In this document: positions 8,892 to 19,548 of the stretch, piece after piece
Position numbering within the stretch: position 1 is the first letter of the stretch
Layout: the number at the start of each line of letters is the position of its first letter
Assembly: GCA_022376925.1 (NCBI GenBank)
Contig: JAIOJX010000032.1
Span: 103,842,794 to 103,906,793 of the forward strand
Reading direction: 5' to 3'
DNA length: 64,000 nt
DNA from: Tragulus kanchil
Taxonomy: Eukaryota; Chordata; Mammalia; Artiodactyla; Tragulidae
Translations under genes and position numbers: made by a program
The notes under the pieces: model-generated
Databases searched by the model: none
Told to the model about the DNA's origin: nothing
The model's input: only the letters and a program-made list of their open reading frames with translations

Positions 8892-11147
8892 GCCCTCGCA
8901 GAGCGGGACCGCGAGCACGGGTAACTGCGGCGCCTCTCCTTCTCAGCCCTCCTTCCACGCTGAGCCCCAGACACCGCGCGCCACGCTCCCCGGACTTGTG
9001 GCTCTCTTGTTTTGATCGCATGACTCTTCAAACATCAGCTGATTTCTTGCTGTCAGCTGCCACGGGGATGTTCGTGACCTTGGTTTTCAAGATACCTTTT
9101 CATCCGTCCACTGAGCTGCACTGTCCCTCTCATCTCCCGCAGCAGCGTCCTCCCGCTCCCCGCCTTCCTGCCCATGGGCAGGCTCCCCGTTCACCCCCAA
9201 CCCTAAACCCACAGAGTCTCCTTTTCAGCAAGTTCAGCTCAAGCCCTCGCCTTTCCCCGAGAGCCTGACTTGGCTCAGCCCCTCCCTTTGAGAGGACTTT
9301 TTCCCACATGAAATGCCGATTTAAAGAAAGTCAGCTGTAATGGTTAGAGGGACCTTACAGAACATAAACTTCAATGTTTTTTTAAACCCCCCCCCCCCTT
9401 TTTTAGCAGGACAGCCATTTCTTTAAATGAAGTCTTAGATGGAAGGCCGAATAGTATAACAGAAAAACAGAGCCATCTACCCATTTAAGAGGTGTGGGTT
9501 GCCAGTGACCCTGCCTGCCAAGCTTTGTGCCTCCTCCTGTGGCCCCCATGATCCCACTCTGATTTAGTCCAGCTCTCAGATAGAGAGGTTGTGCCCAGAA
9601 TGAGGAGGTGACTTGTTGGCTGAAGATTCCCCGGGAGGCGAGAGGCAGGGCGGTTTCCCCAGACCCCCAGCCACATCCAGGGTGCTATCAAGCGATCAGC
9701 CTTCCCAGCTCTTCAGTGAGATGTTCAGACGTGTTTCAGTAAAGGGTCTGCAGCTGGATCCTGGTGGGAAATGCAGGGTTCAGCCGTCTCTCTAATGAAG
9801 GGCTTCTCAAGAGTTCTCAGTGCATTACAATGCATTGAAAATCTCAGAGATGGGGTACCATTATGGGGTAGATAAACACTAAACTACAGCGTGTCTGGAC
9901 ATTTGTTTGATCACAGGACCTTTTCTGGTTGAGAAATCCTAAAACTTCCATTAAAAGTACAGCCTGGGAGATGACTGAGTTGTCTGTTGTGATCATCTTT
10001 TTGTGTGTGTTTTTTTCGAAGCCCTCGCAGAGCGGGACCGCGAGCACGGGTAACTGCGGCGCCTCTCCTTCTCAGCCCTCCTTCCACGCTGAGCCCCAGA
10101 CACCGCGCGCCACGCTCCCCGGACTTGTGGCTCTCTTGTTTTGATCGCATGACTCTTCAAACATCAGCTGATTTCTTGCTGTCAGCTGCCACGGGGATGT
10201 TCGTGACCTTGGTTTTCAAGATACCTTTTCATCCGTCCACTGAGCTGCACTGTCCCTCTCATCTCCCGCAGCAGCGTCCTCCCGCTCCCCGCCTTCCTGC
10301 CCATGGGCAGGCTCCCCGTTCACCCCCAACCCTAAACCCACAGAGTCTCCTTTTCAGCAAGTTCAGCTCAAGCCCTCGCCTTTCCCCGAGAGCCTGACTT
10401 GGCTCAGCCCCTCCCTTTGAGAGGACTTTTTCCCACATGAAATGCCGATTTAAAGAAAGTCAGCTGTAATGGTTAGAGGGACCTTACAGAACATAAACTT
10501 CAATGTTTTTTTAAACCCCCCCCCCCTTTTTTAGCAGGACAGCCATTTCTTTAAATGAAGTCTTAGATGGAAGGCCGAATAGTATAACAGAAAAACAGAG
10601 CCATCTACCCATTTAAGAGGTGTGGGTTGCCAGTGACCCTGCCTGCCAAGCTTTGTGCCTCCTCCTGTGGCCCCCATGATCCCACTCTGATTTAGTCCAG
10701 CTCTCAGATAGAGAGGTTGTGCCCAGAATGAGGAGGTGACTTGTTGGCTGAAGATTCCCCGGGAGGCGAGAGGCAGGGCGGTTTCCCCAGACCCCCAGCC
10801 ACATCCAGGGTGCTATCAAGCGATCAGCCTTCCCAGCTCTTCAGTGAGATGTTCAGACGTGTTTCAGTAAAGGGTCTGCAGCTGGATCCTGGTGGGAAAT
10901 GCAGGGTTCAGCCGTCTCTCTAATGAAGGGCTTCTCAAGAGTTCTCAGTGCATTACAATGCATTGAAAATCTCAGAGATGGGGTACCATTATGGGGTAGA
11001 TAAACACTAAACTACAGCGTGTCTGGACATTTGTTTGATCACAGGACCTTTTCTGGTTGAGAAATCCTAAAACTTCCATTAAAAGTACAGCCTGGGAGAT
11101 GACTGAGTTGTCAGTTGTGATCATCATTTTTGTGTGTGTTTTTTTTG
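8892..11147 (+). repeat. Tandem direct duplication 2 (copies 8892-10016 and 10021-11147)
   Basis: The copies are offset by 1129 at the start and 1128 further on. A C-run is 12 long at 9387-9398 but 11 at 10516-10526, and small differences cluster in the last 40 bases before the joint (GTTGTCTGTTG against GTTGTCAGTTG, and the T-run that follows). Everything between is essentially identical. A one-base change in a homopolymer is typical of sequencing or consensus error rather than age. Confidence 0.95.
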
Positions 11148-11149
11148 AG

Positions 11150-11421
11150 ATACGAACAGCAGTGGGTCACCTTTTCCTGGGCTGAATTTCCATCCTTTAG
11201 AGCTGTCCGTCTTTCTTCACTCAGCACCTATTCTGTTGCGTGAGGGGCTCATGGAAGCCTCTGCCCTTCCTGTCATTAGGCAATTTCCATCTTTTCCAGT
11301 GATCACTAAGTATCCTGTTTCTTGGGTGAGACATAATGTATCAGTCCCTCTCTGTAGAACATTAAGATTGTTTCCAGTTTTCTCATATTGCAGACTAACT
11401 GTGATGAACATGTTGTCCCTA
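11150..11421 (+). mobile_element. Probable old L1 3'-end remnant, interrupted by a SINE
   Basis: GATTGTTTCCAGTTTTCTCA, the phrase TGTGATGAACAT and, after the SINE, GGTGAACATCCTTGTGGCC resemble the 3' non-coding region of old mammalian L1 families. The element would resume at 11626 and run to about 11720. Assignment is from remembered consensus features only. Confidence 0.4.
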
Positions 11422-11625
11422 TTGTTGAGTCACTAAGTTGTGTCTGACTTTGTGATCCTATGGACTGTGGCTCACCAGGCTCCTCTGTCGATGGGATTTC
11501 CCAGGCAGAGTACTGGAGTGGGTTGCCATTTCTTTCTCCAGAGAATCTTCCCGACGGAGGGATCAACCCCATGTCTCTTGCATTTGTAAGCAGATTCTTA
11601 ACCACTGAGCCACTGGGCAAGCCGT
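11422..11625 (-). mobile_element. Bov-tA SINE (minus)
   Basis: The reverse complement of Bov-tA is clear: GAGTCACTAAGTTGTGTCTG, GGCTCCTCTGTCGATGGGAT, GAGTACTGGAGTGGGTTGCC, then TTCTTAACCACTGAGCCACT at the head end. GTGATGAACAT before and GTGGTGAACAT after the element may be target-site duplication or simply the surrounding repeat. Confidence 0.92.
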
Positions 11626-11720
11626 GGTGAACATCCTTGTGGCCTAATGTTTGTGCTCATATATGCGATGATATTCTTCATGTGGACTGTTTGGGGCATA
11701 TGGTGTACACAGCACACTTT

Positions 11721-12557
11721 AAAAACAGAAGCCTGTCAGAACTGCAGCGCACTGCTTCACAGGCTGAGTTTTGCTTCCCAGCGTTGTCCCTGGCAAAGGT
11801 ACTCCTGAGTGCTTTTGGCGAGGCCGACTCTAGCAGCGGCTCCCGGCCCTTGGGGAGCCAGAGCTGGCCGTGCGTCCTTGACTGAGCTGCCCTGTCTGCC
11901 CTGCCTGGCGCTGGAGGGCTGGGACCCGGCTCCTTGTTCTTTGTGCTCTCACCCTCCTGATGTTCATCTCTGAGGGAGGGCTCTGTGGGGACCTCATCCA
12001 TATTAATTGATTTAGATTTAGATGCTTTTCCCTGTGTAAGAGGTCGGTGGTGGAGACCCATTTATCTGGATGCTTTTTACATCCCTGAAACCTTGTGTGA
12101 GAGGCACAGCTTGGACCACAGAGACAATGGGGCATCAGGGACCTCGCTCGTGAGGTTTCTGTCGCCACTTTTATTGCCTGGATCTTGCCTGACTCCTCAG
12201 TGACGGCTGGTGTTCTCAGAAGGAGCGTCTTGAGGGTGGGGGTTTATGGGCGGGAGCAGTTGGTGGCATTCTTTTTATTGTTTTTATTTTTTCCCCTTTA
12301 TTTTGCCCAAGTAGATCATTTTGGAGAGGGAGTGCCTCATGGATATAGATTAGGAATAGACTAGGATTAACCCTTCACAGCCAGGTGGGAGGCAGCCATA
12401 CTCCTATGTGTCAGGCGCCCAATCAGGAGGACTTCAAGTGGAGCCTCACGGTAGTCTCTGGGTGAACTGGATCCCGCTCCCTTCCTCACAAGGGATCAAA
12501 CTCTGAATGGTACAGAGACCTGAACAAGGTCCCTCCACTGAAAGGGTACGCGCCTGT
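11721..12557. other. Single-copy non-coding stretch
   Basis: I see no gene. A T-rich low-complexity patch lies at about 12269-12304. Open frames up to 127 codons on the minus strand carry no domain that I recognise. Confidence 0.4.
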
Positions 12558-12771
12558 GCTAAGGTACTTCCGTCGTGTCCGATTCTTTGCGACCTTATGG
12601 ACTGTAGCCCAGCACACTCTTCTGTCCATAGGATTCTCCAGGCAAGACTACTGGAGTGAGTTACCATGGCCTTCTCCAGAGGAGCTTCCTGACCCAGGGA
12701 TCGAACCCGTGTCTCTCACGTCTCTGTGTTGACAGGCAGGGTCTTTACCGCTTGTGCCCTTGGGAAGCCCT
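12558..12771 (-). mobile_element. Bov-tA SINE (minus)
   Basis: GTCGTGTCCGATTCTTTGCG, GGATTCTCCAGGCAAGACTA, CTGACCCAGGGATCGAACCC (B box in reverse) and the head end GCCCTTGGGAAGCCC identify a complete Bov-tA element. Confidence 0.92.
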
Positions 12772-12828
12772 TGCTGTAAGGATAGTGGTGGTGTTGTGAC
12801 TGGAAGCCACATTTGTTTGAATCCAAAG

Positions 12829-12983
12829 CTGATTTTTTTTTTCTTTTGGAGGTAGGGGGTGGGCACACTGTGTGGCTTATGGAATCCTGGTTCCCTAATT
12901 CCCTGACCAGGGGTGGAACCTGGGCCTGCCACAGTGAATGAAAGTTTGGAGTCCTTACCATTAGACCACCGGGAAATTCCCCC
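12829..12983 (-). mobile_element. CHR-type tRNA SINE (minus)
   Basis: A T-rich run at 12832-12846 (reverse of the A tail) is followed by CCCTGACCAGGGGTGGAACC and ACCATTAGACCACCGGGAAA, the reverse complement of the CHR head with its B box. Confidence 0.8.
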
Positions 12984-13099
12984 AAGCCAGTTCTTACCTG
13001 CTTTCTGTCCAGGAAGGTGTCTAAGAACTACTCCAAAGTGTTCTTAGAATTAAGTCTGAATGGTCTTTCGAGGTCTTTTTGTGGAAGATGAATTTAACA

Positions 13100-13320
13100 T
13101 GACTCTTGTTATTTTTAATTACATAAGTAATACCCAAGTACTTCTTGTGTTAATGATTGCTAAATTATAGAGGCCTATGAAATAAAAAATAAAGGGAACA
13201 CCCTGCTCTCTTGCCCCTCTGTCCTCTTCCTTCTGGTAATCAGATTAACCAGTTGGAGGGTGCCTTCTAGACCTTTCTTTGTGCATTTGCATGTATTAAT
13301 GTGTCTTGAGGGAGCTCTGA
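13100..13320 (+). mobile_element. Possible old L1 3'-end remnant
   Basis: AATTACATAAGTAATACCCA and, further on, GCCTTCTAGACCTTTCTTTG with GTGCATTTGCATGT resemble a common old L1 3' segment. Divergence is high and I cannot align it, so this is weak. Confidence 0.3.
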
Positions 13321-13799
13321 AAACCATTTCAGTTCTGACTGGAGGCCCCATTGTTTACCCACTCAATTTCTTTAATTTCAACAAACCTGAATTACATAGC
13401 AGCCTACTCACTAACTCTGCAACTTGGAGTAACTCAACCCATCCCGGGGAGGTGAAGCGTCAGCTTCGTCTGTGAACTTACAGTGGCCGTCTGGAATATC
13501 CCAGTGTTGCTGGGAGGTTTATGAGACAACCATGTCATAGTCTAGAGTGTGTTGTGAATGAAGGCTCCAGAACATTGCCTGAGGTTGTGCCCCCGGGTTG
13601 CCGGATGTGGGAGTGAATATAGTCAGTCCTCCAACGCAAGGATTGTGTGGACATCAATTACATAAATAGCCGGGAATACAAACTAAGCTATAAATAAGCT
13701 ATAAATGCCATCAGAAAGATGTTAGCAACAGTTGGCGCTCCAGGCTCCAGGAATGAGCAGTTAACCCGCAGAAGCAATTAGGGAAGACTTTTTGGAGCT

Positions 13800-14025
13800 A
13801 CATATTAGTATGTATTAGTAACATTATTTATCTCTCACTTTGTTCCATGCAGTGCTCTGAGTGCTCTACGTAAGCTGACTCCGTTAAACGTGCACCATAA
13901 CTCTGAGGTCAGAACTGGAGTTAGTTTCCTAGATGAGAAAAGTGAGGCATAGAGAGGTTAAGTAACCTGCGCAAGGTTATACAACAGTGTATGTCTGAGC
14001 CAGGGTTTGAGCTTTGGTTTTCCGT
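13800..14025 (+). mobile_element. MIR (plus), nearly full length
   Basis: The MIR landmarks are in order: TTCCATGCAGTGCTCTGAGT, GCTCTACGTAAGCTGACTCC, GAGAAAAGTGAGGCATAGAG, AGGTTAAGTAACCTGCGCAA and the 3' segment GAGCCAGGGTTTGAGC. Confidence 0.85.
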
Positions 14026-15394
14026 GCTCCTAACAGCTGGGTTGCACAGCCTGCTGGATTGATTTCAAGGAGATTCTGGCCAGAACCGTGTAGGAACAGC
14101 GTCAGCAAGGCTGAGGCGGGACGTCACTGTTGGCAGATCTTGGAAACAGCGGGGCATGCAGGTGAACAGGGGCGTTGTTCACGACACGGTTGGAGAGAGG
14201 GTCGCAGGCATATCAGAGAGCACCCAGGGTGCCTAATCCCTGTGATCTCTGGGCCTCATCTCATTTGAGCTCTGTCTCTTGTGTGGAGAGCGCCTGGCCT
14301 CTCTGGCATCTTCCACGGAAGCAGAGTCCCAGATGTCTGGATTCCTCCCCCAGGCCATTTTGGGAGCTCGTGGGCAAGCTTTGGGCTGTTGCATTTCCTC
14401 ATCTGTTGTCTTTCACTCCAGGTTCTCAAATAGAGTCACTACGGTCTGCATTTTGGTTATTGCTTTTGTGAAGGTAATTTAAGAAAATCTTGACTCCAGA
14501 CCTGTTTTCCCACTTAACCTTGCGAGTGTGCACGCACACACACGTGTGAAAGCATGCCTGCCTGCAGGGCACCGTGTTGGTGACACGACAGAGCGTGTCC
14601 TCACCTCTTGCGCGCGTGGCTGCCGAGGGCCCTCCGCGTGTGTGTGCTGTGCCCTTGCCCCGGGATTGCTTCGCCACACGGCACAGTGCAGCCTCTGTCG
14701 ACCTGCCAGCTAATTAATTTTAGCTTCACCCTGTTGCTCCATCTCCACGCACCATCCAGGCTGCCCGGTGTTTTCTGGGTGCGGCTCCCAGGAAAGGTCT
14801 GGAAATGGAGGCTGTGGATTCTGACCCTCCCTCTGGGCCCCTCCTTGCTCCTGTCCCTTCTGTGAGGGCACCCAGTGGGGCCCTTGCCCTCTCCGCCGGA
14901 TTTTCCTCAGCATTTAGGGGAACATGTTAGGCACTCCTTTTGGGAGAGGTCTTCATTACTGGGGGGTTAAAATTGAGCACAGACCTCACTAATACAGCCT
15001 CCTTGCAGGCGGAGTTGTGTGAGAACCAGGGAAGACTGAAATTGCAGACAATTGTTTTTTTCTTTTCTTTCTTGAAGGCTGTTTGGGTTTGGTACTGCTA
15101 AGTTCACTGCAGAGGGGAGGAGTGCTTGGCAGGATTTGTCATTAGCATGTGTGCTTTGGGTATGTGGAAGGGGTGTTTGTAGAAGTCTGTCCTTTTGGAT
15201 ATTAATTTGCTTAGTGCATCCCATGTTGTCCTCTGCCCCTCCCCATTTTTCACATTTCTGATGTTAAGCTTGGGGCAGGCATTAATATGTGTTTGTAGGA
15301 TTTGATTTTCTATTTATATTTTCCTCAGCTGCTGATCTTCTGTTGTGAGAAGCTTCATCCCTTACTTTGTGTTCAGTGGAGTTGGTTGAAGGAT
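14026..15394. other. Single-copy non-coding stretch
   Basis: No gene or firmly named repeat. A short alternating CA-type run at about 14530-14545 is the only simple sequence. Open frames are short and unsupported. Confidence 0.4.
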
Positions 15395-15500
15395 AGGTGG
15401 GTCCTCAGTCTTTCCAGCAGTTGGACCCTGGCAAGTCCCCCCTCCTCTCGAGGCCTCAGTTTCCCCATCTGTGAAGTGGGGATGGTGGACTGGTTGTCTT
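15395..15500 (-). mobile_element. MIR fragment (minus)
   Basis: GAGGCCTCAGTTTCCCCATC and TGTGAAGTGGGGATGGT match the reverse-complement MIR core, preceded by a weak match for the upstream segment. Confidence 0.7.
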
Positions 15501-15555
15501 CATGCTTTGAAACCTGTCATCACATCCTGTATAAGGCCGCGCATGTGCCTCGAGT

Positions 15556-15756
15556 AGGGTTGAGCAGCCTGTTTCTGTGAAGGGCCAGATAGCAAATACT
15601 GTAGGCTTTGTTGGTTGTATGGTTTCTGGCACCACATCTCAGCTCCGCATTGTGGCACGGAAGTGAATGGGCGTGGCTGTGTGCCATTAAAGCTTTATTT
15701 ACAGGTACAGGTGGTGGGCCGGATTTGGCTCATGGATCTTGCCAACCACAGTTCTA
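15556..15756 (+). mobile_element. MER5A-type hAT-Charlie DNA transposon remnant
   Basis: GAAGGGCCAGATAGCAAATA, AATGGGCGTGGCTGTGTGCC, AAAGCTTTATTTACAGGTAC and GGGCCGGATTTGGCTCATGG follow the MER5A order closely. This is a short non-autonomous element with no transposase, dating from before the split of placental mammals. Confidence 0.85.
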
Positions 15757-16592
15757 ACATGTTCTCTTCTCATACACCAGGCTAGTCTGTAGGAATGAAG
15801 TACTTGAATTAAGGAGCAATACCTGGGCCTTCCCAAGGGCTTGCCTTGCCAGGACCCTGCTCTGACCCCTATGTTTCCGCCGCTGGTAGCTGGGGAGGGT
15901 GGCCCAGCCAGATACCTGTCGAGAGAGGCGTGCCTCCCTATTTGCAAATCACCATTGCCTGAAGAACTGTAAGATTTGGTAAATCCCAGGTTAAGTCTGA
16001 CTAAGGGAACTCTGCTACGAGGTAATTTGCCTTGCCCTGGGGACACCTTTACAGTGGGGACAAAACCCAACCTCGCTTTTTGCTCTTGTCACTGTAGTGG
16101 TTTTATTGACATTAAAGAAAAAATTGGTGGTCTACGGTGGTTTCAGGGTCAGTTGTATTGTGCTCCCCCAGCCCCTGACACATAACTTCTTGCTTTTTTA
16201 AGAGGCTGTTTCTTTGTGAGCCAGCAAAGACTGGCTAGTGGAGGGGAAAGGTGTCTAAATAAGGGTTATCCATCTTCTTTGTAACTGTCCATTGTGGTAT
16301 CACATGGCAGATTTGGTAGCAGAATTCTCTCTCATTTCCTTGAGTTTTGGTAAATACTTTTCTTCCAGGTGAAGACTCATTGTTCACATTATTGCTGAAG
16401 GCTCTGTGTGTCTTCTTTCATGATGGGGAGAAGGAACATTTATCCCCATTTCCTGGATGGGTAAACCAGGGCAGCTGGCAGTTCAGAGGTTTGCAGTTCA
16501 GGATTGAAAATCTCACTGTGATAAGTAAAGTGTCTTTTATTGTTTTCCTTGTGGAAACTCAGCAGAATTGTGACTCAGCGCACAGCCTCTGG
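15757..16592. other. Single-copy non-coding stretch
   Basis: No exon or named repeat recognised. Open frames up to 123 codons on the minus strand overlap the MER5A end and are not supported. Confidence 0.4.
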
Positions 16593-16918
16593 ATCTTCCC
16601 TGGTGGCTCAGACAGTAAAGAATCTGCCTACAGTACTTCTTTGACAGTCTAGTGGTTGAGAATCCACCTTCTCATGCAGCGATGCAGGTTCGATCCCTGG
16701 TCAGGGAACTAAGATCTCACATGCTGTGCACCACAGCTTCTGAGTCCATGTGAGGAACATCCCACGTGCTGCAACTGGGACCCGAGGAAGCCAAATACAT
16801 AAACATTAAAAAAAAAAAAAAAAAAGAATCTGCTTGCAATGTGGGAGACCCGGGTTTGATCCCTGGGTCAGGAAGATCCCCTGGGGAAGGGAATGGCAAC
16901 CTACTCTAGTATTCTTAA
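16593..16918 (+). mobile_element. Bov-tA SINE split by a nested SINE
   Basis: The head ATCTTCCCTGGTGGCTCAGA runs to about 16632. The rest of the element resumes at 16823 with AAAGAATCTGCTTGCAATGT, the B box CCCGGGTTTGATCCCTGG and GGGAATGGCAACCTACTCTA, ending near 16918 before the usual 3' half is complete. The interruption is the CHR element at 16633-16822. Confidence 0.9.
16633..16822 (+). mobile_element. CHR-type SINE nested inside Bov-tA, with target-site duplication
   Basis: A degraded head TAGTGGTTGAGAATCCACCT, the B box GCAGGTTCGATCCCTGGTCA and CTAAGATCTCACATGCTGTG identify a CHR-type SINE that ends in an A-run (16808-16825). AAAGAATCTGCCTACA at 16617-16632 and AAAGAATCTGCTTGCA at 16823-16838 flank it as a 14/16 target-site duplication of Bov-tA sequence. 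So this CHR copy inserted after the Bov-tA did. Confidence 0.88.
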
Positions 16919-18839
16919 CAGTGTCTCATGTCACACAGTATCTGGGCATTCAGGGGTGCTGTGCTGGAGGGGCTTCCTCAGGCCTGGTGCCTCCCTTCCC
17001 AGGACTGCCCTCCAGAGAGTGGTGTATCCTGCAGGTGGAGGCTGGGAGGATTGGGCCAGGTCCCTTTTTCCAGACTCTCGCATGTAAATATGCAGTCTTA
17101 AGTAGAACAGTGGTACGCTCTGCAAGCCACTTTGAGACAGTTCCCTCCTCCCACCACTCCCATCTAGTAAGATGAAGACCCCTGGGAAGTGCTCCACTCG
17201 TGTAAATGCAGGCTTTGCTGTTATCTGGGGGAAGAGAGTGAAGGAAAAAAACTTCACCACTAAAGGCAGAACTAACCCCGGGGGCAGCCTAGCTTGTGGC
17301 TGAGATGCTCTGACAAATGTTTGGACAGCTTAAGAAGATAAACTCGAACTTAAATAAATAAAACCAACTACCTGGTCTGTGAAAAATTAGATTTGAGGCC
17401 CGGCTGTTTCCTGAAGCTTTCAAGGCTGGGAGCTGATGGGATAGGAGGTGTACCATTCCCGATGGACTGACTTCTTCCCTGGATCTCGGGGGCCCTGTGC
17501 CCGGGGCAGGGTCCGCTTGGAGGAGCGGGGGTGGGGCAGAGTCGCCACCTGGTGGGTCCTTGTGCACCAGTGGACTGCCCCTGTGGTCCGAAGTGGGGAG
17601 GGGTGGGTCAGAGCCCGGATGCCCCTCCACCCCTCGTTTGCTAAGTCACTCTTACCACAAAGCAACCCCTGGTGACCCCCACTCTTTGCCAGCTTGTCTT
17701 GGGGGAGGTGAGGACTGTTGATGTAGTGAATCCGAACTCTTTGGGCTCTTAATTGAGCACCTGCTTTCTGCGAGGGCCATCTAGGGGGTACAGGGCTGGT
17801 GTGCTCCGGGGACTTCCTGGTACAGAGTGAGGACGTGAGCGATGAGTGAGAAGAGGGAAGGTTTTTCCCGGCTAGGATATTTTTGTGGCTGTGTTTATTT
17901 GTGGTCTCCTCTGCTTGTCCTTACCGTGGAGTTGAAGACCTGGATGAAGATGATTAAATAAGGTGCCCGCCTATGAATGAAAAGATGTGAATTCTCAGTT
18001 TTGCCTAAGCCACCCAAGAAACCATCGCCAGGCCTCGAATCCCTGACTTTCCTGAGCTCTTGTGTGTATTCACCCCCTCCCCCCTGTCCCCCACCCAAGT
18101 CTGTATCCAAGGGAACTTCTGACTGTACCCTCTTTCAGTGAGGAAGGGAGGACAGAGCACTTGGGGTGGGGGGAGATGGCCACACCTCCCAGTCAGGGAG
18201 GGTTAAAAATGAGTCTTTCCACCTTTTACTGAAAACCCACGTTGCCCAGCAGCATCCTTGCAGCATGGGGGGCCTGAATGCATCCGGTGTGCCCAGAAGG
18301 GTCACTTATCTTGATTTTGGCTGTCACTTCTGTTGCTCATAGATGCTGCATTGATACATACCACTGATGAGGGCCTGGCTTGTTTTGCCGCCTGCTGGAC
18401 TGTGGGGAGCAGGGTGGGACGGCTCCTGCTCTGCGAGAACAGGCTGCGTACCTCCTGTCTGAGACTAGGCCGAGCGGGGACCCGCTGTCCTGCAGGGTCT
18501 TCCTAAATGCTACGCCTGCTGGGAGGGCCGCTCTACCTGGGGCAGCCACCCGTCAGCTTACCCCTTGCGGGCCACCAGTGTGGGTTGAATTGCAGCTGCA
18601 GAAGGGCCCTTGTCTTCTTTTCAGGGATGTTCAGTTTTCCAGATATCTCCCCTACTCTGCTTTAAACTTCTGTCTATTCAGTCTTCTGAGAAGGGAGCAA
18701 AAAGTTTGAGACGATCTATAGGTAAGGTGTACAACTTCATCATTAGGACAGGTCAAGTTACAGATCACGAACTTACCACTGAACAGTGGTATTTTGTGGA
18801 CTGATCTAGACCATCCTGTGTCCTACATTGGCTTCTCGC
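16919..18839. other. Single-copy non-coding stretch
   Basis: Nearly 2 kb without a repeat that I can name and without a supported exon. Short A/T-rich patches occur at about 17340-17368. Open frames of 109-113 codons are scattered over both strands. Confidence 0.4.
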
Positions 18840-18965
18840 TTTGATGCATATTCAGTCACTTCAGTTGTGTCTGACTGTGCGATCCTGTGGACTATAAGCC
18901 ACCAGACTCCTCTGTCCGTGGGATTCTCCAGGCAGGTACACTGGAGCGGGTTGCCATGCCCTCCC
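18840..18965 (-). mobile_element. Bov-tA SINE, truncated (minus)
   Basis: TCAGTTGTGTCTGACTGTGC, GACTCCTCTGTCCGTGGGAT and CACTGGAGCGGGTTGCCATG are the reverse complement of the Bov-tA 3' half. The tRNA-derived head is missing. Confidence 0.88.
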
Positions 18966-19039
18966 TTTGAGGGCAGAAGTTGTAGCATCCTGTTCTCTGC
19001 TAACTTTAAGCCTCACAGGGTGGCTCTATATGGATTATC

Positions 19040-19215
19040 CTCTTGTAATCCAGGCTGCAGCCTGCAGAGGTGTGGCCCCCATTTTACAGAAGAGGAAGTT
19101 GAGGCTCAGGGAAATTTCATTGACGTCCTTCAGATCCCGTATCCCAGACTGAGCTGGGACTTGAAATGTTCGAGCTCTGAACTGGTGCCTGTTCTGTGGC
19201 ACCACAGTGCCTCCT
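19040..19215 (+). mobile_element. MIR (plus)
   Basis: CCCCATTTTACAGAAGAGGA and AGTTGAGGCTCAGGGAAATT match the MIR core, followed by the 3' part GAGCTGGGACTTGAAATG. Confidence 0.75.
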
Positions 19216-19548
19216 AGCTTCTTCTCTTGTGGAAACATCTGGGGGACCCAGGCAGGCTTTCTCTGATGAAAGCCTTCCTCGGCCAGCTTACCTGGATCAC
19301 AGACTTTCAAACACATCAGAACTGGCTGGGGACCCCTAAGTTCCTCTAGTGCTGCCCTTCCACGGTGGAGAAAAGATGGCCTGGAGAGAAAAATGCGTTA
19401 CCTGTATCTTAGGGTGGATACTACTTGCTGATTTCTTTTCAAATACTTGTTGAGTGCATACTGAGCAGCAACGCTGAGGATAAAACAGTGAACAAAACAC
19501 ACAGAAATTCCTGCCCTTGCTGAGCTCACCCTGAGGATTTCGTATTCC

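Noticed and set aside
16856..16873. tRNA gene signal (B box) in SINE heads
   Set aside because: The B boxes lie in diverged tRNA-derived SINE heads without a cloverleaf that I could complete. They are SINE promoters, not tRNA genes.
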